Source: Cellulomonas sp. ES6
GTDB taxonomy: Bacteria > Actinomycetota > Actinomycetes > Actinomycetales > Cellulomonadaceae
Assembly: GCF_030053835.1 (NCBI RefSeq)
Contig: NZ_CP125655.1
Coordinates: 1,054,001 to 1,118,000, forward strand
Direction of reading: 5' to 3'
DNA: 64,000 bases
Within the stretch, counting starts at the first letter, position 1; every line of letters starts with the position of its first letter. The position numbers and the translations under genes were made by a program. The notes beneath the pieces were generated by a model. That model was not told where the DNA came from. It did no database searches and saw only the letters and a program-made list of their open reading frames with translations. Below are positions 32,192 through 46,581 of this stretch, piece after piece.

Positions 32192-33576
32192 CCGACCGAC
32201 GGGTGACCCACGAACCCCGCGACGACGCGCTGGCCGCGCTGCTCGCGCCCTGGCTGCCGGGGCGGCGCTGGTTCCCCGTGAAGGGGGCGGACGCGCGGGT
32301 GTCGGCGGTCGGCGGGCTGAGTCTGCGCGACCCCGAGGACGCCGCCGGGAGCGTCGAGGTGCGGCTGCTGCTGCTGCGCGCCGAGGGCGGCGGCTCGGGC
32401 GCGGTGCTGCAGGTGCCGGTGGTGCTGCGGCCCGGCACGGCGGCCGGCGACGGCCCCGGGCGCCCGGACGGCCGCGGGGACGACCCCGCCGTGGTGGGGC
32501 ACCTGCCGGACGGCACGGCCGTGCTCGACGCCGCGGGGCTGCCCGAGTTCGAGCGCGCCTGGCTCGCCGCGGCCGACCGGCCGGCGGACGTCGACGCGGT
32601 GCCGGCGGCGGCACTCGGGGTGCCGCGCGTCATCTCCGGCGAGCAGTCCAACACCTCGGTGATCCTGCCCGGCGCCGGTCCGGGCGGCACCACCGCCATG
32701 CTCAAGGTGTTCCGCGGGCTGTCCGACGGCGACAACCCGGACGTCGACGTGCCGCGCGCCCTCGCGGCCTCGGGCTGGCCGCACGTGCCCCGCCCCCTCG
32801 CCTGGATGGGCGCCGAGTGGCAGGACGGCGACCGCACGGCGCACGGGCACCTGGGGGTGCTCAGCGCGTTCGTGCCCGGCGCGACGGACGGCTTCGAGCT
32901 CGCGTGCGCGATGGCGCGGCGCGGCGAGTCGTTCGGCCCGCTCGCCGAGGAGCTCGGCGTGGTGGTCGGCCAGATGCACCGTGCGCTCGCCCGGGCGCTG
33001 CCCGCCCCGGCCCCGGACGTCGACGCCGCCACGGCCGGTGCTGCCGCCACGGCCGGGGCCGCCGTCGCGGACGCCCTCGTCGAGCGCTACGGCTGGGCGC
33101 GCGGCGTCGTGCCGCAGCTGGACGCGTTCGAGACGCAGGTCGAGGCGCTCGCCGGGCGCACCCGGCTGCTGGCCGAGGTGCCGCCGCGGCAGCGCGTCCA
33201 CGGCGACCTGCACCTTGGGCAGGTGCTGCGGGGCGACGGCACCTGGTACGTGCTCGACTTCGAGGGCGAACCGCTCGCCCCCGTCGCCCAGCGCACCCGC
33301 CCCGACCTGGCGCTGCGGGACGCCGCCGGCATGCTCCGGTCGTTCGACTACGCCGCCGCCGTCGGGGGCGGGCCGCAGGCGTGGACGGAGGTCGCGCGCA
33401 CCGCGTTCCTCGCGGGCTACTCGAGCCAGACGCAGGACCTCGACCCGGGCACACGCGCGCACCTGCTGCGCGTCCTGGAGCTCGACAAGGCGCTCTACGA
33501 GGCCGTGTACGAGGCCCGGAACCGCCCCGACTGGCTGCCGATCCCGCTGCACGCCGTCGAGCGGCTCATCGGCTGA
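32188..33576 (+). CDS. mak: Maltokinase
   Basis: A 462-residue kinase (also called Pep2) that phosphorylates maltose from TreS to maltose-1-phosphate, the GlgE donor. It has the N-terminal cap [15 protein letters not shown], the ATP-region [12 protein letters not shown] and [24 protein letters not shown], the catalytic loop [14 protein letters not shown], and the metal site [10 protein letters not shown]. These match actinobacterial maltokinases. An Ala-rich low-complexity insertion sits near residue 275. The GTG overlaps the treS stop by 4 bp; glgB follows after 67 nt. Confidence 0.94.
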
Positions 33577-33643
33577 CGACGGCGCGTCCCCGCGGGCAGG
33601 AGGTCTCCCTGCGGGAACGCCCCGGGGGTGGTTGGGTAGGCAC

Positions 33644-35830
33644 ATGGAACGTCCGGCTGCTGACACGTCGCCCGTCACCGTCGACCCCGGCACGCTGCAC
33701 GCCGTGGCCTCCGGGACCCACCACGACCCGCACGCCGTGCTCGGCGCGCACCTCACGCCGAGCGGCCTGGTGGTGCGGACGCTGCGCCCGCTCGCCGACG
33801 CCGTCGTCGTCGTCACCGCGACGGGCAGCACGCCCGCCGAGCACGAGCAGGACGGCATCTGGGTGGCGGTGCTGCCGGAGTCCGACGTCGTCGACTACCG
33901 CGTCGACGTGACCTACGGCGACCGCACCACGCGCGTCGACGACCCGTACCGCTACCTGCCGACCGTCCAGGAGCTCGACCGCCACCTCATCCGCGAGGGC
34001 CGGCACGAGCAGCTGTGGACCGTCCTCGGCGCGAACGTGCACCGCTACCCCGGCGCGCTGGGCGACGTGGAGGGCACCGCCTTCGCCGTCTGGGCGCCGA
34101 ACGCGCGCGCCGTCCGCGTCATCGGCGACTTCAACCACTGGCAGGGCGCCACGCACGCGATGCGCTCGCTCGGTGAGTCCGGCGTGTGGGAGATCTTCGT
34201 GCCGGGCGTCGGAGCGGGCGCGCGCTACAAGTTCGAGATCCTCGGCGCCGACGGCGGCTGGCGGCAGAAGGCCGACCCGCTCGCCAAGGGCACGGAGGTC
34301 CCGCCCGCGACCGCCTCCGTCGTCGTCGAGTCGGCGTTCGCCTGGCGCGACGAGGACTGGCTGGGCGCCCGGGGCTCCCGCGACCCGCACAACGGGCCCA
34401 TGAGCATCTACGAGGTGCACCTGGGCTCGTGGCGGCAGGGCCTGTCGTACCGCGACCTCGCCGCCCAGCTCACCGAGTACGTGCTGGAGCTCGGCTTCAC
34501 CCACGTCGAGTTCCTCCCGGTGTCCGAACACCCGTTCGGAGGCTCCTGGGGCTACCAGGTGTCCTCCTACTACGCCCCCACCTCCCGCTTCGGCCACCCC
34601 GACGACTTCCGGTACCTCGTCGACACGCTGCACCGCGCCGGCGTCGGCGTCATCCTCGACTGGGTGCCCGCCCACTTCCCCAAGGACGAGTGGGCGCTCG
34701 CGCGCTTCGACGGCACACCCCTGTACGAGCACCCCGACCCGATGCGCGGCGAGCAGCCCGACTGGGGCACCTACGTCTTCGACTTCGGACGCAACGAGGT
34801 CCGCAACTTCCTCGTCGCCAACGCCACGTACTGGCTCGAGGAGTTCCACGTCGACGGCCTGCGGGTCGACGCCGTCGCCTCCATGCTCTACCTCGACTAC
34901 TCCCGCGAGCCCGGCCAGTGGCGCCCGAACGTGCACGGCGGCCGCGAGAACCTCGAGGCCATCGCGTTCCTCCAGGAGGCCAACGCCACCGCCTACCGCC
35001 GCACCCCCGGGGTCGTCATGATCGCCGAGGAGTCCACCGCGTGGCCCGGCGTCACCACGCCCACGTCCGGCGGTGGGCTCGGGTTCGGCCTGAAGTGGAA
35101 CATGGGCTGGATGAACGACACGCTCCGCTACCTCGCCGAGCTGCCGATCAACCGTCGCTACCACCACCACGAGGCGACGTTCTCGCTCGTGTACGCGTTC
35201 TCCGAGCAGTTCGTCCTGCCGATCAGCCACGACGAGGTGGTGCACGGCAAGGGCTCCGTCATGCGCAAGATGCCCGGTGACGACTGGCAGCAGCGCGCCG
35301 GCGTCCGCGCCCTCCTGGGCTACCAGTGGTCCCACCCCGGCAAGCAGCTCGTGTTCATGGGAACCGAGTTCGCGCAGGGGACCGAGTGGGCCGAGTCGCG
35401 CTCGCTCGACTGGTACCTGCTCGACCACGCCCCGCACCGCGGCGTCCAGGCGTGCGTGCGGGACCTCAACGCGTTCTACCGGTCCCACCCGGCGATGTGG
35501 GCGCTCGACCACTCCCCGCAGGGGTTCGAGTGGATCGACGCCAACGACGCGGACCGCAACGTGCTGGCCTACCTGCGCCGCGACGACCGCGGCGGCGTCG
35601 TCGCCGTCGTCGTGAACTTCGCCGGCGTCCCGCACGAGGACTACCGCCTCGCGCTGCCCCAGGGCGGCACGTGGGTCGAGGCCATCAACACCGACGCCGA
35701 GGAGTACGGCGGCTCCGGGGTGGGCAACCTCGGGCAGGTGCAGGCGCGTCCGGAGCCGCACCACGGGCGGGCGTTCTCGGCGACCCTGCGGGTCCCGCCG
35801 CTCGGGGTGCTCTACCTCGTCCCCGCCTGA
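33644..35830 (+). CDS. glgB: 1,4-alpha-glucan branching enzyme GlgB
   Basis: A 728-residue GH13_9 enzyme that introduces alpha-1,6 branches into the glucan built by GlgE. It has an N1 domain ([20 protein letters not shown]), a CBM48 N2 domain ([22 protein letters not shown]) and the barrel with [17 protein letters not shown]. Catalytic residues are Asp409 in [11 protein letters not shown], Glu462 in [11 protein letters not shown] and Asp530 in [13 protein letters not shown]. The start is ATG with only a weak upstream Shine-Dalgarno. It lies 67 nt after mak and probably belongs to the same transcript. Confidence 0.96.
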   Translation: MERPAADTSPVTVDPGTLHAVASGTHHDPHAVLGAHLTPSGLVVRTLRPLADAVVVVTATGSTPAEHEQDGIWVAVLPESDVVDYRVDVTYGDRTTRVDDPYRYLPTVQELDRHLIREGRHEQLWTVLGANVHRYPGALGDVEGTAFAVWAPNARAVRVIGDFNHWQGATHAMRSLGESGVWEIFVPGVGAGARYKFEILGADGGWRQKADPLAKGTEVPPATASVVVESAFAWRDEDWLGARGSRDPHNGPMSIYEVHLGSWRQGLSYRDLAAQLTEYVLELGFTHVEFLPVSEHPFGGSWGYQVSSYYAPTSRFGHPDDFRYLVDTLHRAGVGVILDWVPAHFPKDEWALARFDGTPLYEHPDPMRGEQPDWGTYVFDFGRNEVRNFLVANATYWLEEFHVDGLRVDAVASMLYLDYSREPGQWRPNVHGGRENLEAIAFLQEANATAYRRTPGVVMIAEESTAWPGVTTPTSGGGLGFGLKWNMGWMNDTLRYLAELPINRRYHHHEATFSLVYAFSEQFVLPISHDEVVHGKGSVMRKMPGDDWQQRAGVRALLGYQWSHPGKQLVFMGTEFAQGTEWAESRSLDWYLLDHAPHRGVQACVRDLNAFYRSHPAMWALDHSPQGFEWIDANDADRNVLAYLRRDDRGGVVAVVVNFAGVPHEDYRLALPQGGTWVEAINTDAEEYGGSGVGNLGQVQARPEPHHGRAFSATLRVPPLGVLYLVPA

Positions 35831-36480
35831 ACCGCCGGCGCCCCTGGGCCGGCTGACCGACCCCACGCGGGCCCGAGCCGCGACAAGCACTCCGTAGGAC
35901 GCAGCGGAATCAGCTCGCGCGACCACGCCCACGCCCGTATCCCCCTGCCTGCAATCAGTGCGACCCTGCCGGCAACAGGCCCGGCCAGCGTCCACCGCAG
36001 GACCCCGCGCTCGCGAGCCGGGGCCGCCCGTCGAGGTTGCTGTAGATGCGGGGTTGCGAGTCGTGAACCCCACGACAACTGCGATGTCGATGCGGTACGT
36101 GCGAGGACCGCGAGCGATCCGCCCGGCGCGCCGGACTTGCGACGCGGGAGTGCGGAGCTGCTGGCTCGAGCGGACCACAGTGCCCACTACCGGACCTGCC
36201 AGGCCCAGACGGACTTGAGCGCCCAGGACGAGCCGATGGGCGACGGCGCAGACCTGCGCACGCCCAAGGGACCCTCGGCACTCAATCGGACATGCCGGCG
36301 CGAGCGGACCTGAGAGCGACAGCGGTCCTGCGTGTGACGGACCGGCTGCGGGCTCTCGCGGTGCGGTGCGTGCGCGGATCAGGAACGCGCGGTCCCACGC
36401 TTGCGCGCGGTCCCACGATTGCGCGCGGGTGCGCGTGCGCTCGCGTCGCCTCACGCGGGCGTTCATGTCGGGTGGGGAAA
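35831..36480. other. Non-coding spacer between glgB and the rRNA operon
   Basis: 650 bp without a convincing gene. Its base composition and codon pattern differ from flanking coding DNA, and the short frames in it have no recognisable protein features. It contains a small GC hairpin (35834-35853) just after glgB and, near 36386-36428, an 18-bp-period repeat of CGCGCGGTCCCACG (copies at 36386 and 36404, partial at 36422). Confidence 0.6.
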
Positions 36481-36481
36481 C

Positions 36482-36517
36482 AGAAGAAGCCACCCCAGCG
36501 ATGGGGTGGCTTCTTCT
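36482..36517 (-). terminator. rRNA operon terminator
   Basis: A perfect 16-bp stem AGAAGAAGCCACCCCA / TGGGGTGGCTTCTTCT with a 4-nt loop, 8 nt beyond the 5S gene on the minus strand. The minus strand continues into a short T run. Confidence 0.93.
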
Positions 36518-36525
36518 GAATGATG

Positions 36526-36642
36526 TCCGGCGGCGTCCTACTCTCCCACACCCTGGCGAGTGCAGTACCATCGGCGCTGAAGGGCTTAGCTTCCGGGTTC
36601 GGAATGGGACCGGGCGTTTCCCCTTCGCTATGACCGCCGTAA
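36526..36642 (-). rRNA. rrf: 5S ribosomal RNA
   Basis: About 117 nt. The minus strand begins TTACGGCGGTCATAGCG and ends with the pairing strand GACGCCGCCGGA; the inner region carries the conserved loop sequences of bacterial 5S rRNA. Last gene of the operon. Ends are estimated to within a few bases. Confidence 0.93.
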
Positions 36643-36751
36643 CTCTGTCGAACTGTCAACACAGGACACCCCACCGGCAAGAACCGGGTGGGTGCGTGTT
36701 CGTGGTTCGGGAACCGCACAGTGGACGCGTAGCACAAGTATGAGTGGTGAA

Positions 36752-41736
<4,985 letters not shown>

Positions 41737-41967
41737 ATGTCTCATTGGCAACCACCACCCGAAAGCAGCAGTCCACCGACACACGAAACGACCCCCACCC
41801 GCTGGCGAGCGAGGACCTATCAATTCGGCTTACCGGGAACCGCTCCGACGGGGTCGGACACGGCTCCCCAGTGAAACCAAGACCCACCACACGAACCAAC
41901 CACCCCGAACGAGGCGACCAACCCGAGCGATGAACCATCTTGGCATCAACTACTAGGCACACTGTTG

Positions 41968-41982
41968 AGTTCTCAAAGAACA
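41968..41982 (-). promoter_or_regulatory. boxA antitermination motif in the rRNA leader
   Basis: TGTTCTTTGAGAACT on the minus strand fits the bacterial boxA pattern (TGYTCTTTRA) bound by NusB/NusE. A similar element recurs in the 16S-23S spacer. Confidence 0.8.
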
Positions 41983-42035
41983 GACGCGCATCCCCCACTC
42001 ACCCTTGCGGGCTCCTGGCCGGAGGCAACCGTTCA

Positions 42036-42064
42036 AACTTATCCGATCCGTTCCCGCCGGTCAA
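42036..42064 (-). promoter_or_regulatory. rRNA promoter, proximal (P2-like)
   Basis: -35 TTGACC (42059-42064) and -10 TAAGTT (42036-42041) with a 17-bp spacer on the minus strand, about 300 bp upstream of 16S. Confidence 0.75.
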
Positions 42065-42224
42065 GTCCGTTCGGACCCGCCCGACCTCGTGGATCGATCC
42101 TCGGCGCGACGACTGCCGGGCACATGTGTCCCGTCGAGTCCGAACCAAGGGGGTGGCCACCCGGGGGACCAGCCACCGGGTTGATCCTCGGTGTCCGTTC
42201 CTCCCTGCCGGGCGACGTCGTAGA

Positions 42225-42254
42225 ACATTACGCAGTCACGCCGCAGGGCGTCAA
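42225..42254 (-). promoter_or_regulatory. rRNA promoter, distal (P1-like)
   Basis: -35 TTGACG (42249-42254) and -10 TAATGT (42225-42230) with an 18-bp spacer on the minus strand, about 490 bp upstream of 16S. Confidence 0.72.
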
Positions 42255-42403
42255 CTCGGCCGGGCGTGACCCGGGTCACCCCGATGATCATGCGGATCTC
42301 GCCGCTGACCAGCCCCGACGGCGGCCCGCGGCCCGTCGTCCACGGGTCGCGGGGCGCCGTGCCGCACGGCCGCGAGCTGTGGCGCCGGTGGCGCCGGCGG
42401 CCG

Positions 42404-43345
42404 TCAGTACAGGGCGCTCGCGAGTGCGCGCCGCGCGGCGGCCACCCGCGGGTCCTCGCTCCCGACGACCTCGAAGAGCTCGACCAGCCGCGCGCGGACG
42501 CGCTCCCGCTCGGGGCCCGACGTCGCGCGCACCGTGTCCACCAGGCGCGCGAACGCGTCCTCGACCTGACCCCCGAGCACGTCGACGTCGGCCACGGCGA
42601 GCTGCGCGTCCACGTCGCCGGGCGCGTCGGCCGCCGCCGAGCGCACCGCGGCCAGGTCGACGTCCCGGGTCCGGGAGAGCAGCCCGACCTGTGCGAGGCC
42701 CGCGCGCGCCATCTCGTCCCGGGGGTTCTCCCGCAGCGCCTGCTCGTAGGCAGCGGCGGCGGCAGGCAGGTCGTCGCGCTCGATGGCGTCGTACGCGGCC
42801 TGGTGCAGCGGCGGCAGCGGCGGCTCCTCCGGCTCGTCGGTCGCCTCGGGCACGTCCCCCTGCGGCGCGACCGTCCCGGTCACGCCGTTCGCCGCGGCCG
42901 CCTCGAGCACCTGGTCCAGGACCCCGCGGACCTGGTCGAGCTGCGGCACGCCCTGGAACAGCGGCAGCGGCTGTCCCGCGAGGACCGCCACCACCGAGGG
43001 CACGGACTGCGCCTGGAAGGCCGCCGCCACCTGGGGGTTCGCCTCCGAGTCGATCCGGGCCAGCAGCAGCCGGCCCGCGTACTCGTCCGCCAGCGTGCCG
43101 AGATCGCGCGCCAGGTTGATGCTCGCCTCGCTCCACGAGGCCCACAGCAGCACCACCACTGGGTGCTGCGTGGAGGACTGCACCAGGGCCGGGAAGCCCT
43201 CCGTGTCCACGTCCGTCACGTACGGCCCCGGTGCCGGCAGCCCGCCGGGCGTACCGGGAGCCGGGGTCGCGGGACGGCCGAGACCGGACAGGTCGACCGC
43301 GCCCCGCACGTCGAGGCGCGGCTGGTGGGCCGGGTTCTGGCTCAT
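42404..43345 (-). CDS. Thioredoxin-like/TPR protein (YbbN/CnoX-like), cysteine-free
   Basis: A 313-residue soluble protein. After a Pro/Gly-rich N-terminus, residues about 45-155 form a thioredoxin fold (FPALVQSSTQHPVVVLLWASWSEAS, then VPSVVAVLAGQPLPLFQGVP with the cis-proline). Residues about 185-310 form TPR-like helices (AYDAIERDDLPAAAAAYEQAL, ARAGLAQVGLL). This is the YbbN/CnoX layout, a holdase or co-chaperone in other bacteria. The CxxC site is replaced by WSEAS with no cysteine, so redox activity is not expected. The ATG has AGGAG about 11 nt upstream. It lies 49 nt after the lipoprotein gene, so it may be co-transcribed with it. Confidence 0.85.
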   Translation of the reverse strand: MSQNPAHQPRLDVRGAVDLSGLGRPATPAPGTPGGLPAPGPYVTDVDTEGFPALVQSSTQHPVVVLLWASWSEASINLARDLGTLADEYAGRLLLARIDSEANPQVAAAFQAQSVPSVVAVLAGQPLPLFQGVPQLDQVRGVLDQVLEAAAANGVTGTVAPQGDVPEATDEPEEPPLPPLHQAAYDAIERDDLPAAAAAYEQALRENPRDEMARAGLAQVGLLSRTRDVDLAAVRSAAADAPGDVDAQLAVADVDVLGGQVEDAFARLVDTVRATSGPERERVRARLVELFEVVGSEDPRVAAARRALASALY

Positions 43346-43394
43346 GCTGCTGTGCTCCTGCTCTCGCGTGTGCTCACGATGTCGAGGGCGGACG

Positions 43395-44441
43395 TCACTC
43401 GCCGGTGACGGCCGTCCGGGCGTGCTCTGCCGCCAGCACCTGGACCTGCTCGTCCCCGCCCGAGGGCGGCACGTACAGGGCGACGACGTCGGTCCAGGTG
43501 CGGACGAGGTTGCTGGACACGCTGTCGCGCCCGGCCAGGGCCACGTCGAACGGGTCGCTCAGCGTGATGCTCCCCTGGCTCAGGGTGATCGTGGTGACGG
43601 TGCTCAGCTCCCCGACGACGATCGCACCCCCGTCGGCCGTCCGCAGCGCGGTCACCTCGCCGTCGACCGGCGCGACGGTCTCCGCCACCGTCGCGACCTC
43701 CTGGAGGCTGGACGCCGTCTGGTCGCGCGCCGCCGTCAGCGCCGACCGGAAGAAGTCCTCCGGGAACGTCCCGGCGTGCTCCGAGGCGTCGCCGTTCGTC
43801 AGGACGTCCGCGTACTGCGCGACGGCCTCGGTCGGCGTCAGCAGCAGCGAGTCGTCGTCCGGGGCGACCGGCTCGCTGCCGATCTCCGGCTCCGCGGTCG
43901 CCGGCATCTGCACGGACGGGCCGAGGCGGGCCCAGCCCCACAGCCGGTAGGGCTCGCGCGGGCTCCTCTGCTCGAGGACGAGCAGCAGCGGCGCCTGGAG
44001 GTCGTCGGGCTGCTCGGTGACCACCATCTGCGTGCGCGGCCAGGCGGCGGTGTCCGGGACGATCGTCGTCTGCGCGGTCAACGGGATGGTCACCGGGGGG
44101 CGCTCCCCGTTCGTGGCCGCGGCCCGCGCGTACTCCGAGGTGCGGATCGCGAGCGCCGGGCCCGAGAGGCGTGCCTTGAGCCCCGAGGGGTCGAGGGCCT
44201 CGTCCCCCGCGGCAAGCACGGTGCCGACGGCGGACAGCACGTCGTCGGACTGCGCGACGGTGAGGACAGGCGGCGGCACGGCCGGGACGGCGTCCGGGGC
44301 CGGCTCGGGCAGCGGGGCGGCGCAGGCGCCGAGGCCCAGGGCGGCCGCGACCGCGAGCGCTGCGGCGACCGGACGGCGGCGCGGGCGGGCGCGCAGGCCC
44401 CGGGGGGCGGTCGGGCCGCGTCCCGTGGTGCGTGCGGTCAT
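43395..44441 (-). CDS. Secreted lipoprotein of unknown function
   Basis: A 348-residue protein with an Arg-rich N-terminus, a hydrophobic signal helix (VAAALAVAAALGLG) and a lipobox LGAC, giving a lipidated Cys40. The mature part starts with a Pro/Ala-rich linker and then a domain of about 290 residues containing AVGTVLAAGDEALDPSGLKARLSG, a YRLWGWARLGPS strand and LLLTPTEAVAQYADVL. I do not recognise the family. The ATG overlaps the stop of the preceding membrane-protein gene by 4 bp (ATGA), so the two are likely to work together at the cell surface. Confidence 0.78.
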   Translation of the reverse strand: MTARTTGRGPTAPRGLRARPRRRPVAAALAVAAALGLGACAAPLPEPAPDAVPAVPPPVLTVAQSDDVLSAVGTVLAAGDEALDPSGLKARLSGPALAIRTSEYARAAATNGERPPVTIPLTAQTTIVPDTAAWPRTQMVVTEQPDDLQAPLLLVLEQRSPREPYRLWGWARLGPSVQMPATAEPEIGSEPVAPDDDSLLLTPTEAVAQYADVLTNGDASEHAGTFPEDFFRSALTAARDQTASSLQEVATVAETVAPVDGEVTALRTADGGAIVVGELSTVTTITLSQGSITLSDPFDVALAGRDSVSSNLVRTWTDVVALYVPPSGGDEQVQVLAAEHARTAVTGE

Positions 44442-46348
44442 CGTCCCTCCTCGGTCGGCTGGTCGTCGTCGCGGTCGGCGGTGCGGTCCTCCACGGGGGC
44501 GTCGCCCTCCGACGGGAACCCCCACATGCGGCGCCACGCGTCGGCGCGCTGCGCGGGGGACGCCGCCTCGTCCGGCGGCGGCACCGGCGTGGCGGCTCCG
44601 ACGGGCGTGCCCCGCGGGGCCGTGCCCGCCGCCCCGGTGGACGGCTCCTCGAGCGGGGACCACGACGGGGTCGTCCCGGTCCCGGCGACGTCCGCCGCGG
44701 CGGTGTCCGCCGACGACGAGTCGGTGCGGGAGCGGCGCCACGGCAGCCGGGAGCCCAGGCCGCGACGCTCGCGGCCGGGGGCGCGCTGCTCCTCGCCGGC
44801 CGGGGCGGCTCCGGGCGGGGGTGCGGTGTCCGGACCGGCTTCCGGACCCGTCGGGGTCCGGGGGGCGGGAGCGGGGGCCGACGGCTGGGCGGGAGGCGCC
44901 GCGGGAGCGGGCGCCGCCGGACGGGCGGGAGACGCGGCCGGACGGAAGGCCGACGGCTGGGCGGGAGACGCCGCGGGAGCGGACGCCGCCGGACGGCTGC
45001 CGGGCGCACCCGCGCCCGGGCCGCGCGGACCGGGGGCCCCTGTGGGCACGGACCCGGGACCCGCGTCGGACGTCGGTGTGCCGGCGGGCGCGGTCGCAGC
45101 GGTTGCGGACGGCGCGGGTGCGGGCGCCGCGGGGCGCTCCGGGGAGCCGGCAGGCGGTGTGGCAGCAGGGGCCGGGCCGGACGTCGCGCCGGCTCGTCCG
45201 GCGGCGGGCACCGGTCCCCCGGCGCCGTCGCCCGTCGCCCCGGGCCCGGACGAGACCGGCCCGGACGAACCGGGGCCGGACGCACCGGGTCCGGGAGGCG
45301 TCGCGGCCGGACCGGTGCCGGCGTCCCCGGCGCCCGGGCGATCGCCCGCGGCAGGGGTCGCCCCCGTCACCGCGGGCAGCGCCCCGGTGACGACGGGGAT
45401 GGCGCCGGTGGCGCCGCGCCGGCCCCGGCGGCGGGCGGCGGCGGCCGCGGCTGCCGCGGCGGCCTCGGCCTCACGGATCTGCCGGCGCGTCAGCGGTGCG
45501 CCGGTCGCGCTGATGACACCGAGCGGGACGGCTCCGGTGACCGGTGCGGTGCCCGCGTCCGCTGCGGGGGCGCCGGCGACCGTGGTGCCGCCCGCCGGGG
45601 TGCCGGGTGCGGCGACGACGGCGATCTGGCCGGTCGCGACGGCGTGCCAGCCGGCCTCCGGGCCCTGGCCGCGCGCCCGCAGGATCCGGACGAGCAGGAC
45701 CGCGGCGACCGCCAGCAGCAGCACGCCCAGCGCCACGCCGGGCCACAGCCACGGCGTCGTCACGGTCTGCGGCCAGGCGAGGTCCAGCACGGGGGCCGTG
45801 TCGCCGAGGCTCACCGCCAGGAGGGACCACCGGCCGTCGCGGGCGGGCCACTCGAGGGTCGCGGAACCGTCACCGGACACCTCGACGAGCCACATGTCGG
45901 ACCCGGTCGGGTCGGCGGCCGGTGCGACCTCGTCGGCGTCACCCGTGGCGGACGGGCTGGGGCTCGCGGCCGCGGCCCGCGCGTCGGCGGTGGCCGTCCC
46001 GCTCGGCTCCGGGGCCGGCGCCTCGACGCTGGTCGTCGCCAGGGTGTGCCAGTCGGACAGCCCGGTCACCCGGACGTACGGGTCGTCGCCCAGCCAGCCG
46101 TCGACGTCGGTGTCCCGGCCCACCGCCAGGACCACGGGCGAGCCCTCTGCCCGCACGGTGACCGTCACCGGGTCGCCGGCGAGCTCGAGCACGCCGGGGT
46201 CGGTCACCAGGGCCCGGGTCGTCCCGCCGGGCGCCGCGGTGGCGACCAGGGGGTCGTCGGCCCGCCAGGCCGTGGCCGACGCGACGCCGAGCGCGACGGC
46301 GGCGACCCCGAGCACGGCGAGCACGGCGGCGATCAGTCGCTGGAGCAC
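44438..46348 (-). CDS. Two-pass membrane protein with long Pro/Ala-rich cytoplasmic tail
   Basis: A 636-residue protein. A first membrane helix (about 4-26, LIAAVLAVLGVAAVALGVA) and a second (about 185-208, WPGVALGVLLLAVAAVLLV) bracket an extracytoplasmic domain of about 155 residues. The remaining 425 residues are low-complexity Pro/Ala/Gly/Thr sequence ending in an acidic tail. I do not recognise the family. The GTG has AGAGGAAG six nt upstream and TATCCT (46376-46381, minus) as a possible -10. It is the first gene of a run with the lipoprotein and YbbN-like genes, divergent from the coiled-coil gene. The topology suggests a surface or envelope-associated scaffold; this is inference. Confidence 0.72.
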   Translation of the reverse strand: MLQRLIAAVLAVLGVAAVALGVASATAWRADDPLVATAAPGGTTRALVTDPGVLELAGDPVTVTVRAEGSPVVLAVGRDTDVDGWLGDDPYVRVTGLSDWHTLATTSVEAPAPEPSGTATADARAAAASPSPSATGDADEVAPAADPTGSDMWLVEVSGDGSATLEWPARDGRWSLLAVSLGDTAPVLDLAWPQTVTTPWLWPGVALGVLLLAVAAVLLVRILRARGQGPEAGWHAVATGQIAVVAAPGTPAGGTTVAGAPAADAGTAPVTGAVPLGVISATGAPLTRRQIREAEAAAAAAAAAARRRGRRGATGAIPVVTGALPAVTGATPAAGDRPGAGDAGTGPAATPPGPGASGPGSSGPVSSGPGATGDGAGGPVPAAGRAGATSGPAPAATPPAGSPERPAAPAPAPSATAATAPAGTPTSDAGPGSVPTGAPGPRGPGAGAPGSRPAASAPAASPAQPSAFRPAASPARPAAPAPAAPPAQPSAPAPAPRTPTGPEAGPDTAPPPGAAPAGEEQRAPGRERRGLGSRLPWRRSRTDSSSADTAAADVAGTGTTPSWSPLEEPSTGAAGTAPRGTPVGAATPVPPPDEAASPAQRADAWRRMWGFPSEGDAPVEDRTADRDDDQPTEEGR

Positions 46349-46581
46349 GCGTCTTCCTCTCGAACGTGACGGCCCAGGATAGGCCGGGGACCTCGGTGAC
46401 CGGGCACGCCGGCGGGACGAGGCGGGGCGCACCGGCCACGGACCCGGCCCCGGGGACGGGTGCCGCGGGGTGGGTGCGCCCGGATACGCTGACCGACGGA
46501 CCGGGGTCAGACGGATGTCCCGAGCCTCCCGCCCGGAGGCGGTCCCCACAAGCGCTCGCGCGCTCCTGCAGGAGGAACTTC

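Larger units (their letters stand above)
41737..42403 (-). promoter_or_regulatory. rRNA operon leader and promoter region
   Basis: No gene is seen in this stretch. It contains two promoters (42036-42064 and 42225-42254), a boxA-type antitermination site (41968-41982) and the processing stem sequence next to 16S. The far end (42300-42403) contains GC-rich repeats such as two copies of GGCGCCGG just past the stop of the thioredoxin-like gene. Confidence 0.8.

Noticed and set aside
35958..36281. Short open frames on both strands in the glgB-rRNA spacer
   Set aside because: No Shine-Dalgarno or family feature, composition unlike neighbouring genes, and the frames overlap repeats. Treated as non-coding.
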